Source: Gammaproteobacteria bacterium
GTDB lineage: Bacteria; Pseudomonadota; Gammaproteobacteria; JASBUN01
NCBI GenBank assembly: GCA_030147845.1
Contig: JASBUN010000028.1
Coordinates: 1-64,000 of the forward strand
DNA: 64,000 bases
Direction of reading: 5' to 3'
This document shows, in pieces, positions 46,373 through 55,302 of the stretch. Every line of letters begins with the position of its first letter. Positions within the stretch are counted from its first letter, which is position 1. The position numbers and the translations under genes were made by a program. The notes beneath the pieces were generated by a model, which was not told the DNA's origin, ran no database searches, and saw nothing but the letters and a program-made list of their open reading frames with translations.

Positions 46373-47022
46373 CGCGCCACCTCTGTAATACGGCCATCGA
46401 CGAGTTGAAATACGCGTTCGGAAACGCGCTCGATCTGAACCGGATCATGACTGACCCAGAGCAGCGCAGCGTCACTGTCGCGTCTATATTCCTGCAGTAG
46501 TTGCTCGACGCGCCGGGTGGCGATGGGATCAAGATTGGCGGTCGGTTCGTCCAGCAGCAATACGCGTGGGCGATTGTCGAGCACGCGCAATAGCGCCAGA
46601 CGCTGGCGCTCGCCGCTCGACAAGCGCTCCACCGACCAGGCCATGGTCGCCGCGGAAAACCCCAACGACTGCAGTCCAAGTGGTTCGCCGGTCCGAAAAT
46701 GGCGCCCCACGGTCGGCTCCCACCAGGGACTGTCGGCGGCCAGCAGCGCCACTTGGCGACGCCACTCGGGTCCGCTCATGCTGGCAGCGAGTACGCCGGC
46801 CAGCAGCACCTCGCCGTCGTGCGGGTCGAGATCAGCGAGGGCGCGCAGCAGCAGGCTTTTGCCGCTGCCCGACTCGCCGCGCAGACAGACACACTCGCCG
46901 GCGTGCAGTTGCAGATCGATCGGACCGACGCTACGTGTGCGCAACGCCCGGGCGTGCAGAAGCGGCGCCGAATCAGCGCCATCTGGCTGCGGCTCTGGGG
47001 ATTCTGTATGGTAAGCGTCCAT
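46363..47022 (-). CDS. fetA: ABC transporter ATP-binding protein, FetA type
   Basis: A 219-residue ATPase with Walker A RGESGSGKSLLL (residues ~47-58), signature LSSGERQRLALLRVL, Walker B VLLLDEPTANLDP and switch His in LWVSHDP. The N-terminal ~20 residues are a polar extension. Its stop overlaps the start of the UPF0014 permease gene, which gives it the FetA role; alone it would only be a generic ABC ATPase. Confidence 0.88.
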   Translation of the reverse strand: MDAYHTESPEPQPDGADSAPLLHARALRTRSVGPIDLQLHAGECVCLRGESGSGKSLLLRALADLDPHDGEVLLAGVLAASMSGPEWRRQVALLAADSPWWEPTVGRHFRTGEPLGLQSLGFSAATMAWSVERLSSGERQRLALLRVLDNRPRVLLLDEPTANLDPIATRRVEQLLQEYRRDSDAALLWVSHDPVQIERVSERVFQLVDGRITEVARCN

Positions 47023-47063
47023 CGGCAGGATATGTCCAACTGAACTAACGCAAAGAGGCCATT

Positions 47064-47300
47064 ATGTCAGACCCGCATGTAGTGCAAAAAGCCCCATTCA
47101 TCATCGAGCTGGAACCCGGCACCTATTGGTGGTGCGCATGTGGTCGCTCGGCCACCCAACCGTTTTGCGATGGCTCGCACAAGGGTACCCAATTCTCGCC
47201 GAAAAAAGTGGAAATCACGGAGAAACGCAAAGTCGGCCTGTGCGGCTGCAAACACAGCGCCAACGCACCGCTGTGCGACGGTAGCCACAAGACGCTTTAG
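47064..47300 (+). CDS. Double CDGSH iron-sulfur protein
   Basis: A 78-residue protein made almost wholly of two CDGSH motifs. Ligands are C24, C26, C35 and H39 (CACGRSATQPFCDGSH) and C60, C62, C71 and H75 (CGCKHSANAPLCDGSH), each expected to hold one [2Fe-2S] cluster with three Cys and one His. Such small soluble bacterial proteins are thought to act in electron or cluster transfer. AAAGAGG lies before the ATG. Next to fetAB, an iron-linked transporter, but on the other strand. Confidence 0.92.
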   Translation: MSDPHVVQKAPFIIELEPGTYWWCACGRSATQPFCDGSHKGTQFSPKKVEITEKRKVGLCGCKHSANAPLCDGSHKTL

Positions 47301-47413
47301 CACTGTGAAACAGCGCCAGCGCTATGGCTTCAGCCGCGCGCGTATCATTCGATGATGCTGATAAACCTTGCGGGCGAGTCAAAAGCAGTGCAGAGCCGTT
47401 CTCACCCTAACGT

Positions 47414-47822
47414 GCACGGATTCATCCGTGCCTACAAGGCAGGCAGCGGTATTCGGACGCATCTGGCGCTTTTCAATGTACCCATCGATTTTGTAGGCAC
47501 GGCTTTAGCCGTGCAGGCTCGGTACGTTCAGCGTCTTATCTTGCACGGATGAATCCGTGCCTACAACGTCCCCGGTTATCGAACAAACGGTGGTTGACCG
47601 GTATAGGCGCCGCTTTAGCCGTACTCAAACATAACCGCTGATTCCAAACAGATAGGTCCATTGCGGTGTTGTAGGCACGGCTTTAGCCGTGCAGGCTCGG
47701 TACGTTCAGCGTCCTATCTTGCACGGATGAATCCGTGCCTACAACGTCCCCGGTTGGCGGCCGAACGCGGATTCCGAACCGATAGGTCCGTTGTGATATT
47801 GTCGGCACGGCTTTAGCCGCGC
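47414..47822. repeat. REP/BIME cluster (seven palindromic units)
   Basis: Units alternate in orientation: 47414-47435 (reverse), 47493-47514 (forward), 47543-47564 (reverse), a degenerate unit near 47602-47623, 47671-47692 (forward), 47721-47742 (reverse) and 47801-47822 (forward, degenerate). The forward unit is GTAG plus GCACGGCTTTAGCCGTGC; the reverse one carries ATTCAT or its complement in the loop. An 85-base segment (47493-47577) recurs at 47671-47755 with one mismatch. The whole 47301-47994 space has no gene. Confidence 0.9.
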
Positions 47823-47937
47823 AACCGAAACGGCACGAGACAAATAGTTGAGCCGATGTTGATACGCATAGCGCTGATCCGCGTTCAGGACACAACCCGT
47901 TCGGCTCGGGCGAGCCGCACCCGGTCGATACGGCAGC

Positions 47938-47963
47938 AAAAAAACGGGCGCCAGAGGCGCCCG
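47938..47963 (-). terminator. Rho-independent terminator of glnK-amtB
   Basis: CGGGCGCC (47945-47952) and GGCGCCCG (47956-47963) form a perfect 8-bp stem with a 3-base loop. On the minus strand it is followed by seven Ts (47944-47938). It lies about 30 bases after the amtB stop. Confidence 0.92.
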
Positions 47964-47994
47964 TGCAAAACCATCAATGCAGGTTGATGGGAAA

Positions 47995-49302
47995 TTATAG
48001 GTTGTAGCCTTTCTCGTCGTGCAGCGAGATATCCAGGCCTTCGGCCTCCTGTTCGTCGCTGACCCGCAGGCCCATCACTGCTTTGACGACCATGAGAATG
48101 ATGAAGGTCGCTACGGCGGTATAGGTCAAGGTCGCGACGACACCGATGAACTGCACACCGACTTGACTGCCGATACTGGTGATGCCGCTGCCAAAACCGG
48201 CGCCGCCGAGACTGGGGGCACAGAACACGCCGGTCAAGATAGCACCGATAATACCGCCGATGGCGTGCACGCCAAACGCGTCCAAGGAATCGTCGTAGCC
48301 GATGGCGCGCTTGATCTTGGTGGCAGCGATGAAACAGCCCAGGCCGGCGGCCAAACCGATGACGAGCGCGCCCATCGGACCGGCGGTACCGGAAGCCGGC
48401 GTGATCGCCACGAGCCCGGCAACCGCACCCGACGCGATGCCCAATACACTCGGTTTACCGTGGCTGGCCCACTCGATCAACATCCACGCCAAGGCCGCCG
48501 CCGCTGTGGCAATCTGGGTGGCTGCCATGGCCATACCCGCAGTACCGTCGGCAGCCAGTTCCGAACCGGCGTTGAAACCGAACCAACCGACCCAGAGCAT
48601 GGACGCACCCACCAGGGTCAACGTCAGATTGTGTGGCGCCATCGGCGTGCCCGGATAGCCTTTGCGTTTGCCCAGCACCAAGGCGGCCACCAATCCAGCG
48701 ATACCGGCGTTGATGTGCACGACCGTGCCACCGGCGAAATCCAGAATACTCTTACTGCCGAGCCAACCGCCACTGCCCCACACCCAATGTGCGATCGGCG
48801 CGTACACCAGCAACAGCCACAACGCCATGAACACCAACATACTGGAAAATTTCATGCGTTCGGCAAAAGCGCCGACAATCAGCGCCGGTGTGATGATGGC
48901 GAACGTCATCTGGAAGGTCATGAACACGGTTTCCGGAATGGAGCCGGTCAGACTGCCGACTCCAACGCCTTTAAGGAAGGCTTTGCCGAGCCCGCCCCAA
49001 TATGCTCCTTCGCCACCGAAGGCGATGCTATAACCGAACAACGCCCACAAAACCGTCACCAGCGAGGTGATCGCGAAGCACTGCATCAACACCGACAGCA
49101 CGTTCTTGGAGCGCACCATGCCGGCGTAGAATAGCGCCAGACCGGGAATGGTCATGAACAACACCAGTGCGGTAGCCGTCAACATCCAGGCCGTGTCACC
49201 CGAGTTGAGTTTGGGCGCGTCGGCTGCGAAAGCCAAGGCCGGCAACATGGCCGTGCCCAACAGCAGGCCGGCTTGCGCGCTTATACGTTTGCATATACTC
49301 AT
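47995..49302 (-). CDS. amtB: Ammonium transporter
   Basis: A 435-residue channel of the Amt/Rh family with a cleavable signal peptide (LLLGTAMLPALAFAADA) and eleven membrane helices. Family blocks visible: GDTAWMLTATALVLFMTIPGLALFYAGMVR, the pore His in YAPIAHWVWGSGGWL, DFAGGTVVHINAGIAGLV, and the second pore His in FGVHAIGGIIGAILTGVF. The frame extends to 49344, but ATG 49302 has GGGAGG 7 bases upstream and gives the proper signal peptide. It follows glnK by 22 bases, the standard pairing in which GlnK plugs the channel when nitrogen is plentiful. Confidence 0.96.
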   Translation of the reverse strand: MSICKRISAQAGLLLGTAMLPALAFAADAPKLNSGDTAWMLTATALVLFMTIPGLALFYAGMVRSKNVLSVLMQCFAITSLVTVLWALFGYSIAFGGEGAYWGGLGKAFLKGVGVGSLTGSIPETVFMTFQMTFAIITPALIVGAFAERMKFSSMLVFMALWLLLVYAPIAHWVWGSGGWLGSKSILDFAGGTVVHINAGIAGLVAALVLGKRKGYPGTPMAPHNLTLTLVGASMLWVGWFGFNAGSELAADGTAGMAMAATQIATAAAALAWMLIEWASHGKPSVLGIASGAVAGLVAITPASGTAGPMGALVIGLAAGLGCFIAATKIKRAIGYDDSLDAFGVHAIGGIIGAILTGVFCAPSLGGAGFGSGITSIGSQVGVQFIGVVATLTYTAVATFIILMVVKAVMGLRVSDEQEAEGLDISLHDEKGYNL

Positions 49303-49324
49303 CGAATTTCCTCCCATATCGGAA

Positions 49325-49675
<351 letters not shown>

Positions 49676-49839
49676 TCAATGTCGCCCGCCCTTCGGTGGA
49701 CGGAGCCAACGCCCGTGTCATACAGCCGGCCCGGCTGCCGTAAATGTTCTCGCTCGCATGTCCACATGCCCCGCCACCGTTACTTGGACTCAAATTTCTT
49801 GTCGTAGTGATCAAGCAGAGTGACCGCCGCGGAGCCTGT

Positions 49840-49855
49840 TGCAGTTCCTGTGCCA
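49840..49855 (-). promoter_or_regulatory. Sigma-54 (-24/-12) promoter for glnK-amtB
   Basis: On the minus strand the sequence reads TGGCACAGGAACTGCA, which keeps the invariant GG and GC with the correct 10-base spacing (consensus TGGCAC-N5-TTGCA). Transcription would start near 49828, giving a leader of about 165 bases. Fits the nitrogen control usual for glnK-amtB. Confidence 0.75.
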
Positions 49856-49904
49856 GATTTTTTATTAAACTAGAACAATTAGTTATCTGCTCGACTCGGG
49901 GTCG

Positions 49905-49921
49905 TGCACAAATACCATGCA
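49905..49921. promoter_or_regulatory. Possible NtrC binding site
   Basis: TGCACAAATACCATGCA matches the NtrC pattern TGCAC-N7-GTGCA with one half-site mismatch. It is centred about 85 bases upstream of the inferred sigma-54 start. Only one site is clear. Confidence 0.45.
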
Positions 49922-50033
49922 CTAACACAGACGAATTGACGGGTTTACGCACAAGTTTGGTGCGCATTGAAATTCGATCAGCCGCTGGAATTTCATTAAA
50001 CTGCCCACATCGCCGTTCTTGAGGTAGAAACCG

Positions 50034-50309
50034 ATGGATCCGAAGCTGCTCGACGACTTGGCGCGCAAGTTGGCGGACGCCATGCCCGGCGGACTGCGAG
50101 ACCTGCAGCACGATGCGCAAAAAAATCTGCGTGCCGCACTGGATGGCTCGTTCACCAAGCTCAATCTGGTCACGCGCGAGGAGTTCGACGTGCAGGCCGC
50201 CGTATTGGCGCGTACACGAGCCAAAGTGGAACAACTGGAAAAACAAGTCGCCGCGCTCGAAGCGCAGTTGCTCACCAAACCGAAGCCGGCGGCAGCCGAA
50301 CCACGCTGA
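50034..50309 (+). CDS. ubiK: Ubiquinone biosynthesis accessory factor UbiK
   Basis: A 91-residue protein of the YqiC/BMFP family: an amphipathic N-terminal helix (LLDDLARKLADAMP), the conserved LRDLQHDAQKNLRAAL and NLVTREEFDVQAAVL, and a C-terminal coiled coil (VEQLEKQVAALEAQL). UbiK forms a complex with UbiJ and aids aerobic ubiquinone synthesis. It stands divergent from glnK and 154 bases before comM, the same neighbourhood (glnK-amtB, yqiC, comM) seen in pseudomonads. Confidence 0.92.
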   Translation: MDPKLLDDLARKLADAMPGGLRDLQHDAQKNLRAALDGSFTKLNLVTREEFDVQAAVLARTRAKVEQLEKQVAALEAQLLTKPKPAAAEPR

Positions 50310-50463
50310 CGACGCCAAAACGCGCCGGTCCGATATTGCAGCCACTCATCACTCCGGCATGGGCCACGGTCGAAGCGGATTAAGCGGGCGCATTCGATCA
50401 ACCGATAAACATCCAGCGTTCGTTCGACACCTCCAGGATGGAGGTTCACCAGGAAAGGAAGCC

Positions 50464-51984
50464 ATGTCTCTCGCCGTCGTATACAGCCGTGCGCAACAAG
50501 GCATCGACGCACCCAGCGTCAGTGTCGAGGTTCACCTCAGTAACGGTCTGCCCGGCTTATCGATCGTCGGCTTACCTGAGACAGCGGTCAAAGAAAGCAA
50601 AGACCGCGTACGCGGTGCATTGCTCAACAGCCGCTTCGAATTTCCCGCTCGGCGCATCACCATCAACCTGGCCCCGGCCGATTTACCCAAGGAGGGCGGG
50701 CGCTTCGATTTGCCGATCGCCATCGGCATACTTGCCGCATCAGGCCAAGTGCCGGCGGAACGGCTGAACGAATACGAATTTGCCGCTGAGTTGGCGCTAT
50801 CGGGCGCCCTGCGCGGTATCCGCGGCGTATTGCCACTATCGCTCAACTGCGCGCGCGCCGGACGTACACTCGTGTGTGCGCGCACCAACGCCGATGAAGC
50901 GGCGCTGGCGGGTGATGCGGCCGTATTGTGCGCCGAACACCTATTGGAAGTGTGCGCCCACCTAAGCGGCAGTCATTCACTGGTATCCCACCGGCGTACG
51001 CCGAGCACGGTCAGCGCGGAGTTGCCTGACTTGGCCGATGTGCGCGGACAGCAACGCGCCCGGCGCGCACTCGAAGTTGCCGCCGCCGGCGGTCATAGCC
51101 TGCTCATGGTCGGGCCGCCGGGCACCGGCAAGACCATGCTGGCCTGCCGTATGCCGAGCATCCTGCCACCGTTAGACGACGAGCAGGCGCTGGAAGCGGC
51201 CGCCATCGCCTCTATCAGCAGCACGGGATTCGATCCGCAGCGTTGGCGCCAACGACCGTTTCGGGCGCCACACCATACCGCCTCGGGTGTGGCCTTGGTC
51301 GGCGGCGGCTCGCATCCGCGCCCCGGTGAAATTTCACTGGCGCACCAAGGCGTGTTGTTTTTAGATGAACTGCCGGAGTTCGACCGCCGTGTACTCGAGG
51401 TTCTGCGCGAGCCGCTTGAATCGGGACGCATTACCATTTCACGAGCCGCCCGCCAGGCCGAATTTCCGGCGCGCTTTCAGCTGCTGGCGGCCATGAATCC
51501 GTGTCCATGCGGACATCTAGGTGACGAACGCGGGCAGTGCCGCTGTACGCCGGACCAGATTCGACGTTACCGCGCACGTATTTCCGGACCACTATTGGAT
51601 CGTTTCGACATGCAAGTCGAGGTGGCACGCATAGCGCGTGCGGCGTTGCGCAGCGACGACAAAACTGTGAGCGAACCGAGCAGCGCGGTCAGCGCGCGCG
51701 TTACCGCCGCACGTCAGCGCCAACAGCTTCGATGCGGGCGGACCAATGCCGCTATGGACCAACATGCGGTGGATCGCCACTGCCGCATTGGGCGCGAGTT
51801 GCAAGATCTCCTCGATCAAGCGATGGAACAACTGTCGCTATCCGCTCGGGGTTATTTCCGCATCCTTCGAGTGGCGCGCAGTATTGCCGACCTGGACGGA
51901 GAGAATAACATCGGGCACAAACATTTGACCGAAGCACTGAGTTACCGTCGCCTGTTGCGCGCGCCGACCGGCCTCGAGGTTTAG
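50464..51984 (+). CDS. comM: YifB/ComM-family Mg-chelatase-like AAA ATPase
   Basis: A 506-residue AAA+ protein. The N-terminal Lon-like domain begins LAVVYSRAQQGIDAPSVSVE with SIVGLPETAVKESKDRVR. The AAA module has Walker A GPPGTGKTML (residues ~217-226), LFLDELPEFDR as Walker B and the family phrase MNPCPCGHLGD. ComM is a hexameric helicase that drives branch migration in natural transformation, though many bearers are not known to be competent. Presence beside a type IV pilus system is compatible with DNA uptake. AGGAAAGGAAG precedes ATG 50464; its stop overlaps the convergent FeeM-type gene. Confidence 0.93.
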   Translation: MSLAVVYSRAQQGIDAPSVSVEVHLSNGLPGLSIVGLPETAVKESKDRVRGALLNSRFEFPARRITINLAPADLPKEGGRFDLPIAIGILAASGQVPAERLNEYEFAAELALSGALRGIRGVLPLSLNCARAGRTLVCARTNADEAALAGDAAVLCAEHLLEVCAHLSGSHSLVSHRRTPSTVSAELPDLADVRGQQRARRALEVAAAGGHSLLMVGPPGTGKTMLACRMPSILPPLDDEQALEAAAIASISSTGFDPQRWRQRPFRAPHHTASGVALVGGGSHPRPGEISLAHQGVLFLDELPEFDRRVLEVLREPLESGRITISRAARQAEFPARFQLLAAMNPCPCGHLGDERGQCRCTPDQIRRYRARISGPLLDRFDMQVEVARIARAALRSDDKTVSEPSSAVSARVTAARQRQQLRCGRTNAAMDQHAVDRHCRIGRELQDLLDQAMEQLSLSARGYFRILRVARSIADLDGENNIGHKHLTEALSYRRLLRAPTGLEV

Positions 51985-52862
51985 ATCGGCTGCGGTGCGC
52001 GCTCTTGTCGTCGGCGCAGCAGCCCACCATAGCTGGCGATGATCTGTGCGCGCATATCGTTACTCAAATGCTGCCACTCCACGCATGCGCGCGCGAATTG
52101 ATAACGTTGCCGCAGGCTTACTTCGTCCGGTTCCTGCAACTGCGCGGCCAACAACGGATAATCCACCCGGCCGAGGAAAAAGCGTCCGATCATGCCAAAA
52201 CCATGTGCATTACAGTAGCGTTGCTCTGCCGTAGTAAGATCAAGCCGCAAGCCGACGCCCGGCGCACCATTGCAGGACTTGTATTCACGCACCGGACCCA
52301 GGGCATCGAACAACAACACACGCTGATAGAATGCGCGCTGGCTCGGATTGACGGTAATGCACAAATCGGTGACGTCGGCACGATAGCGGGCATAGGCATA
52401 CAACGCCCGGAACACGCGCATCAATACCGGCACGTCGCCGCGTCGCCGCGTCGCCAAACACGACACCTCCGCCAAGCGTATATGCGGCGCGCGTAATGCA
52501 TCCAGTTCGCCGGCGTACGCGCTGTCCATCGGCAAACCGAGTGCACTGTCGAGTACCAGGCTCGCGGTCGCCACGACCCGATTATCGATGGTCGCGGTAA
52601 ACGTGCGCGTGCTCGCTAAACCGCACTGCGGCACGAAACGCACATCGCCGGCTCCGGCTTGTTCATAGCCATGGCGTAGATATTGACGATGCACCAGCGC
52701 ATAGGCTTCATGCAGACGGTGTTCACTATAGGCCAGCCCGATATCGACAGCGCGAGCCCACGGACGTAATGCGCGCCGTTCGCGCCGCAAGCTTGGTATC
52801 GATATTGTCTCTGCCGGCACTGCTTCGGACTCTAGGACTGAGTCCAGTGGTTTGTGCGCCAT
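51981..52862 (-). CDS. N-acyl amino acid synthase FeeM-like acyltransferase
   Basis: A 293-residue GNAT-fold protein of the FeeM type, which condenses acyl-ACP with an amino acid. The core shows AYALVHRQYLRHGYE, STRTFTATIDNRVVATASLV, the strongly conserved LGLPMDSAYAGELDALR and LAEVSCLA, and an ITVNPSQRAFYQRVLLFDALGP segment. About 45 N-terminal residues before the fold are not recognised. ATG 52862 has GGGAGG 7 bases upstream; a longer frame to 52895 lacks one. No PEP-CTERM/exosortase or acyl-carrier gene is adjacent, so its product is unknown. Confidence 0.8.
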   Translation of the reverse strand: MAHKPLDSVLESEAVPAETISIPSLRRERRALRPWARAVDIGLAYSEHRLHEAYALVHRQYLRHGYEQAGAGDVRFVPQCGLASTRTFTATIDNRVVATASLVLDSALGLPMDSAYAGELDALRAPHIRLAEVSCLATRRRGDVPVLMRVFRALYAYARYRADVTDLCITVNPSQRAFYQRVLLFDALGPVREYKSCNGAPGVGLRLDLTTAEQRYCNAHGFGMIGRFFLGRVDYPLLAAQLQEPDEVSLRQRYQFARACVEWQHLSNDMRAQIIASYGGLLRRRQERAPQPI

Positions 52863-53121
52863 CCGTTCGCCTCCCTTGCCACGCTCCGGCGGCATGTTTC
52901 AATTGCACTCGTACGGGTTATCGGTGACACGCGTGCTGGACTTGAGCCGTGCGCCAGACAACCAAGCTCGCACGAACAAATAAGTCACGAAGTTGTGATC
53001 AAGTCGTCAATATGCTTGCCGGGAGGGGCTCGGAGCGATGATTGGGATGGACGATAACACCGCCCGCCAACAGCAGATGAACGTGGCGATCGGTGGACAG
53101 AGGGGGAGCAGCGGGTGTGAG

Positions 53122-53328
53122 CTAAAATTCGAGAAAATACGGCAAGACCATGAACAGGATACCGATGGCGGTCAACAACAGTATGCTGCTGACGAAAAAC
53201 GAGTACAGCATCAGACCAAGACCACCGATCAGGGCTGAGGCCTTGCCCTGGCGCTTGCCGTAGATGAAATAGCCCATGCCAATCGAGCTGAACAGCACGG
53301 TGAGCAGTAGATAAGCGGTCGAATCCAT
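53122..53328 (-). CDS. Small conserved membrane protein
   Basis: A 68-residue protein with two membrane helices (about residues 4-21 and 32-63) around a short basic turn (YGKRQGKAS). The start MDSTAYLLLTVLFSSIGMGYF resembles a widespread family of tiny proteobacterial proteins often labelled amino acid transport protein without evidence. ATG 53328 has GGAG 7 bases before it; an upstream ATG at 53343 is possible. Function unknown. Confidence 0.75.
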   Translation of the reverse strand: MDSTAYLLLTVLFSSIGMGYFIYGKRQGKASALIGGLGLMLYSFFVSSILLLTAIGILFMVLPYFLEF

Positions 53329-53517
53329 AAATATCTCCGACATCAAGGCGGCCGGCCATCCGGCAACCGCTATCGCACATCTTAGCGCGAAGCTCGCGCT
53401 CCCGCACCCGCGTTAAAATGGCTTTCGGGCCGCCGAGCTACTACTATCAAGCAAAAAGCGGCATTCCGAACACCAGCCAGGGTCCGCGGCCGCGATCTCA
53501 GCACAGGAGCCCGACTT

Positions 53518-54924
53518 ATGAAACGCCAGCCATTCTCGGCCGTACTCTTGGCCAGCGCATTGACGCTACTGCAATCGGCTTACGCGGCGCAGGAACAATC
53601 CCGCATCACAGTCGATCACGAACAGGTGCGCGCCTGGAATCAATTCGCCGACCATCTATACCGCTTGCATGTCGAAATCATCAAGCAGCATCGCATCAAG
53701 ACTACCGAGCAGCTTGGCGGATATGCGCGGCTGCCTAACTTTTATCGCGAGGTGAGCTATTTCGACGCCGCCGACGGCCGCCTGTTGAGTCGCATCGCCT
53801 GGGAAAGGGCGCAGCCGAAAAACGTGCACGTCATTGAAGTATTTATTTACGATCCATCGGGGCGCGTGACGCGCGACTATTTGGCCGCCTACCTACCCAG
53901 GCATCGCAACGCGCCAATACAGACCTTGATAAATTTTCACAACTACGACGGCGAACTGCACGCCTTCCGCCAGTTCGATGCTTCGGGCAATCGTATTTAC
54001 GAACAATGTCGCGGCCGGCACTTCGGCGAACCTGTCGAGATATCATTGGAGGAAACCGAGATCGTGCCGATACTCGGCGCGCCATCGCCCGTCACACGAA
54101 CCGAGAACTACACCGCTTGCTTCAGTGGCCTGTCCGCGCAAGCCGGAAAATACCTAGACCCGCTCGCCGAGTTGCGCCAAAGCCATCAGTACAGTGCGCA
54201 AGCAGACTCAGCCGACACCATTGAAGCCAGCATTGCGCGCTACAATCGCGAAATATTCGCCAACCCGGACGACGCGTCCCTATACCTTGCGCGCGCCGAT
54301 GCATTTCTACAATTACACGAATTTGATCGCGCCATCGATGACTACACTCGCGCTATAGAGCGAGACGATCAACTTGATGAAGCATACTACGGGCGCGGCA
54401 TGGCGCGTGGTCGCAGTGGTTTGATCGAACAAGGCATCGCCGATTTGAGCATCTACATCCAACGTCATCCGACCAGCTCGGTTGCCTATACCAAGCGTGG
54501 CGTGCGTCATATATGGAACCGAGACTTGGTCAGCGCGGAACGCGATCTCAAACGCGCCATCGCGCTACAGCCGACGAATGCCGAAGCGCACGACGACTTA
54601 GGCGTGATCTATGCGCAGCGTGGCCAAACCGCAACTGCAATCGAACACTTCCGTACCACCATTCGTATCGACCCCAGCTACCACAAGGGCTATCACAACC
54701 TCGCCACCGCCTACATGATCAGCGGCAACGCGACAGCGGCGTTGGCGGCGGTTGACGAAGCGCTAAGACTAGACCCCGAGTCGCGCAACTCGTTACTGCT
54801 CAAAGGCGAGGTCCTAAAATCGCTCGGCCGAAACGAAGAAGCGCAAGCCATCATCGAACACGCTGAGTTTTTGCCCGAAGGGAATTGGAGCGAGCGCTGG
54901 TCGGTTGAGAACAATCGTCGATAG
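53518..54924 (+). CDS. Exported TPR-repeat protein
   Basis: A 468-residue protein with a Sec signal peptide (AVLLASALTLLQSAYA, cut near residue 23). Residues ~25-230 are an unrecognised domain with repeated YD/FDASG-type beta turns. From about 238 to 440 there are tandem tetratricopeptide repeats (for example ASLYLARADAFLQLHEFDRAIDDYTRAI and AEAHDDLGVIYAQRGQTATAIEHFRTTI). TPR arrays bind other proteins, so a periplasmic scaffold role is likely. A GGAG lies before the ATG. No operon partners. Confidence 0.8.
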   Translation: MKRQPFSAVLLASALTLLQSAYAAQEQSRITVDHEQVRAWNQFADHLYRLHVEIIKQHRIKTTEQLGGYARLPNFYREVSYFDAADGRLLSRIAWERAQPKNVHVIEVFIYDPSGRVTRDYLAAYLPRHRNAPIQTLINFHNYDGELHAFRQFDASGNRIYEQCRGRHFGEPVEISLEETEIVPILGAPSPVTRTENYTACFSGLSAQAGKYLDPLAELRQSHQYSAQADSADTIEASIARYNREIFANPDDASLYLARADAFLQLHEFDRAIDDYTRAIERDDQLDEAYYGRGMARGRSGLIEQGIADLSIYIQRHPTSSVAYTKRGVRHIWNRDLVSAERDLKRAIALQPTNAEAHDDLGVIYAQRGQTATAIEHFRTTIRIDPSYHKGYHNLATAYMISGNATAALAAVDEALRLDPESRNSLLLKGEVLKSLGRNEEAQAIIEHAEFLPEGNWSERWSVENNRR

Positions 54925-55302
54925 CGACTCAAGCGAAAGAGAATTAACAGCAGTCCGAAGCACAAAAAACGTAGGCGCGCAAACTCACGTTCGGCAACCC
55001 AACGGTTTCATTTGCGGCAACACCACTGTCAGTGCAGCCTACGCGCAAATAGGGTGACGCCTGTTGGCGCGCCAACCGAAAATGGAAATCGGAATCCCGA
55101 CTGATCGTGATGTCGGCCTGGCCTCGCATGGTGTCGTTCCGTCGCTATGCGCCACGCCCGGATTATCGGTCAAGGTTGTGACTCAATAACTGCGGCGCAT
55201 ACTGAATGGCGCTAGTCCGCCTTCCGCACTCACCGAGTGCGCCTAACGTTGCAGCGATCGTGACCATAGCGGACATGTCGGCGGTCGTAACATCCGCAGC
55301 CG
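54925..55302. other. Intergenic region without identified genes
   Basis: 378 bases between convergent genes. A 61-codon minus-strand frame (54944-55129, ending CASDCC) is open but has no recognisable family or ribosome-binding site. No terminator, repeat or RNA gene was found. Confidence 0.4.

Noticed and set aside
47414-47822. CRISPR array
   Set aside because: Repeats are palindromic, alternate in orientation, differ in spacing and share copied spacers. No cas genes are near.
54944-55129. 61-residue minus-strand ORF ending in CASDCC
   Set aside because: No family recognised, no ribosome-binding site, and a stop lies just upstream of the first ATG.
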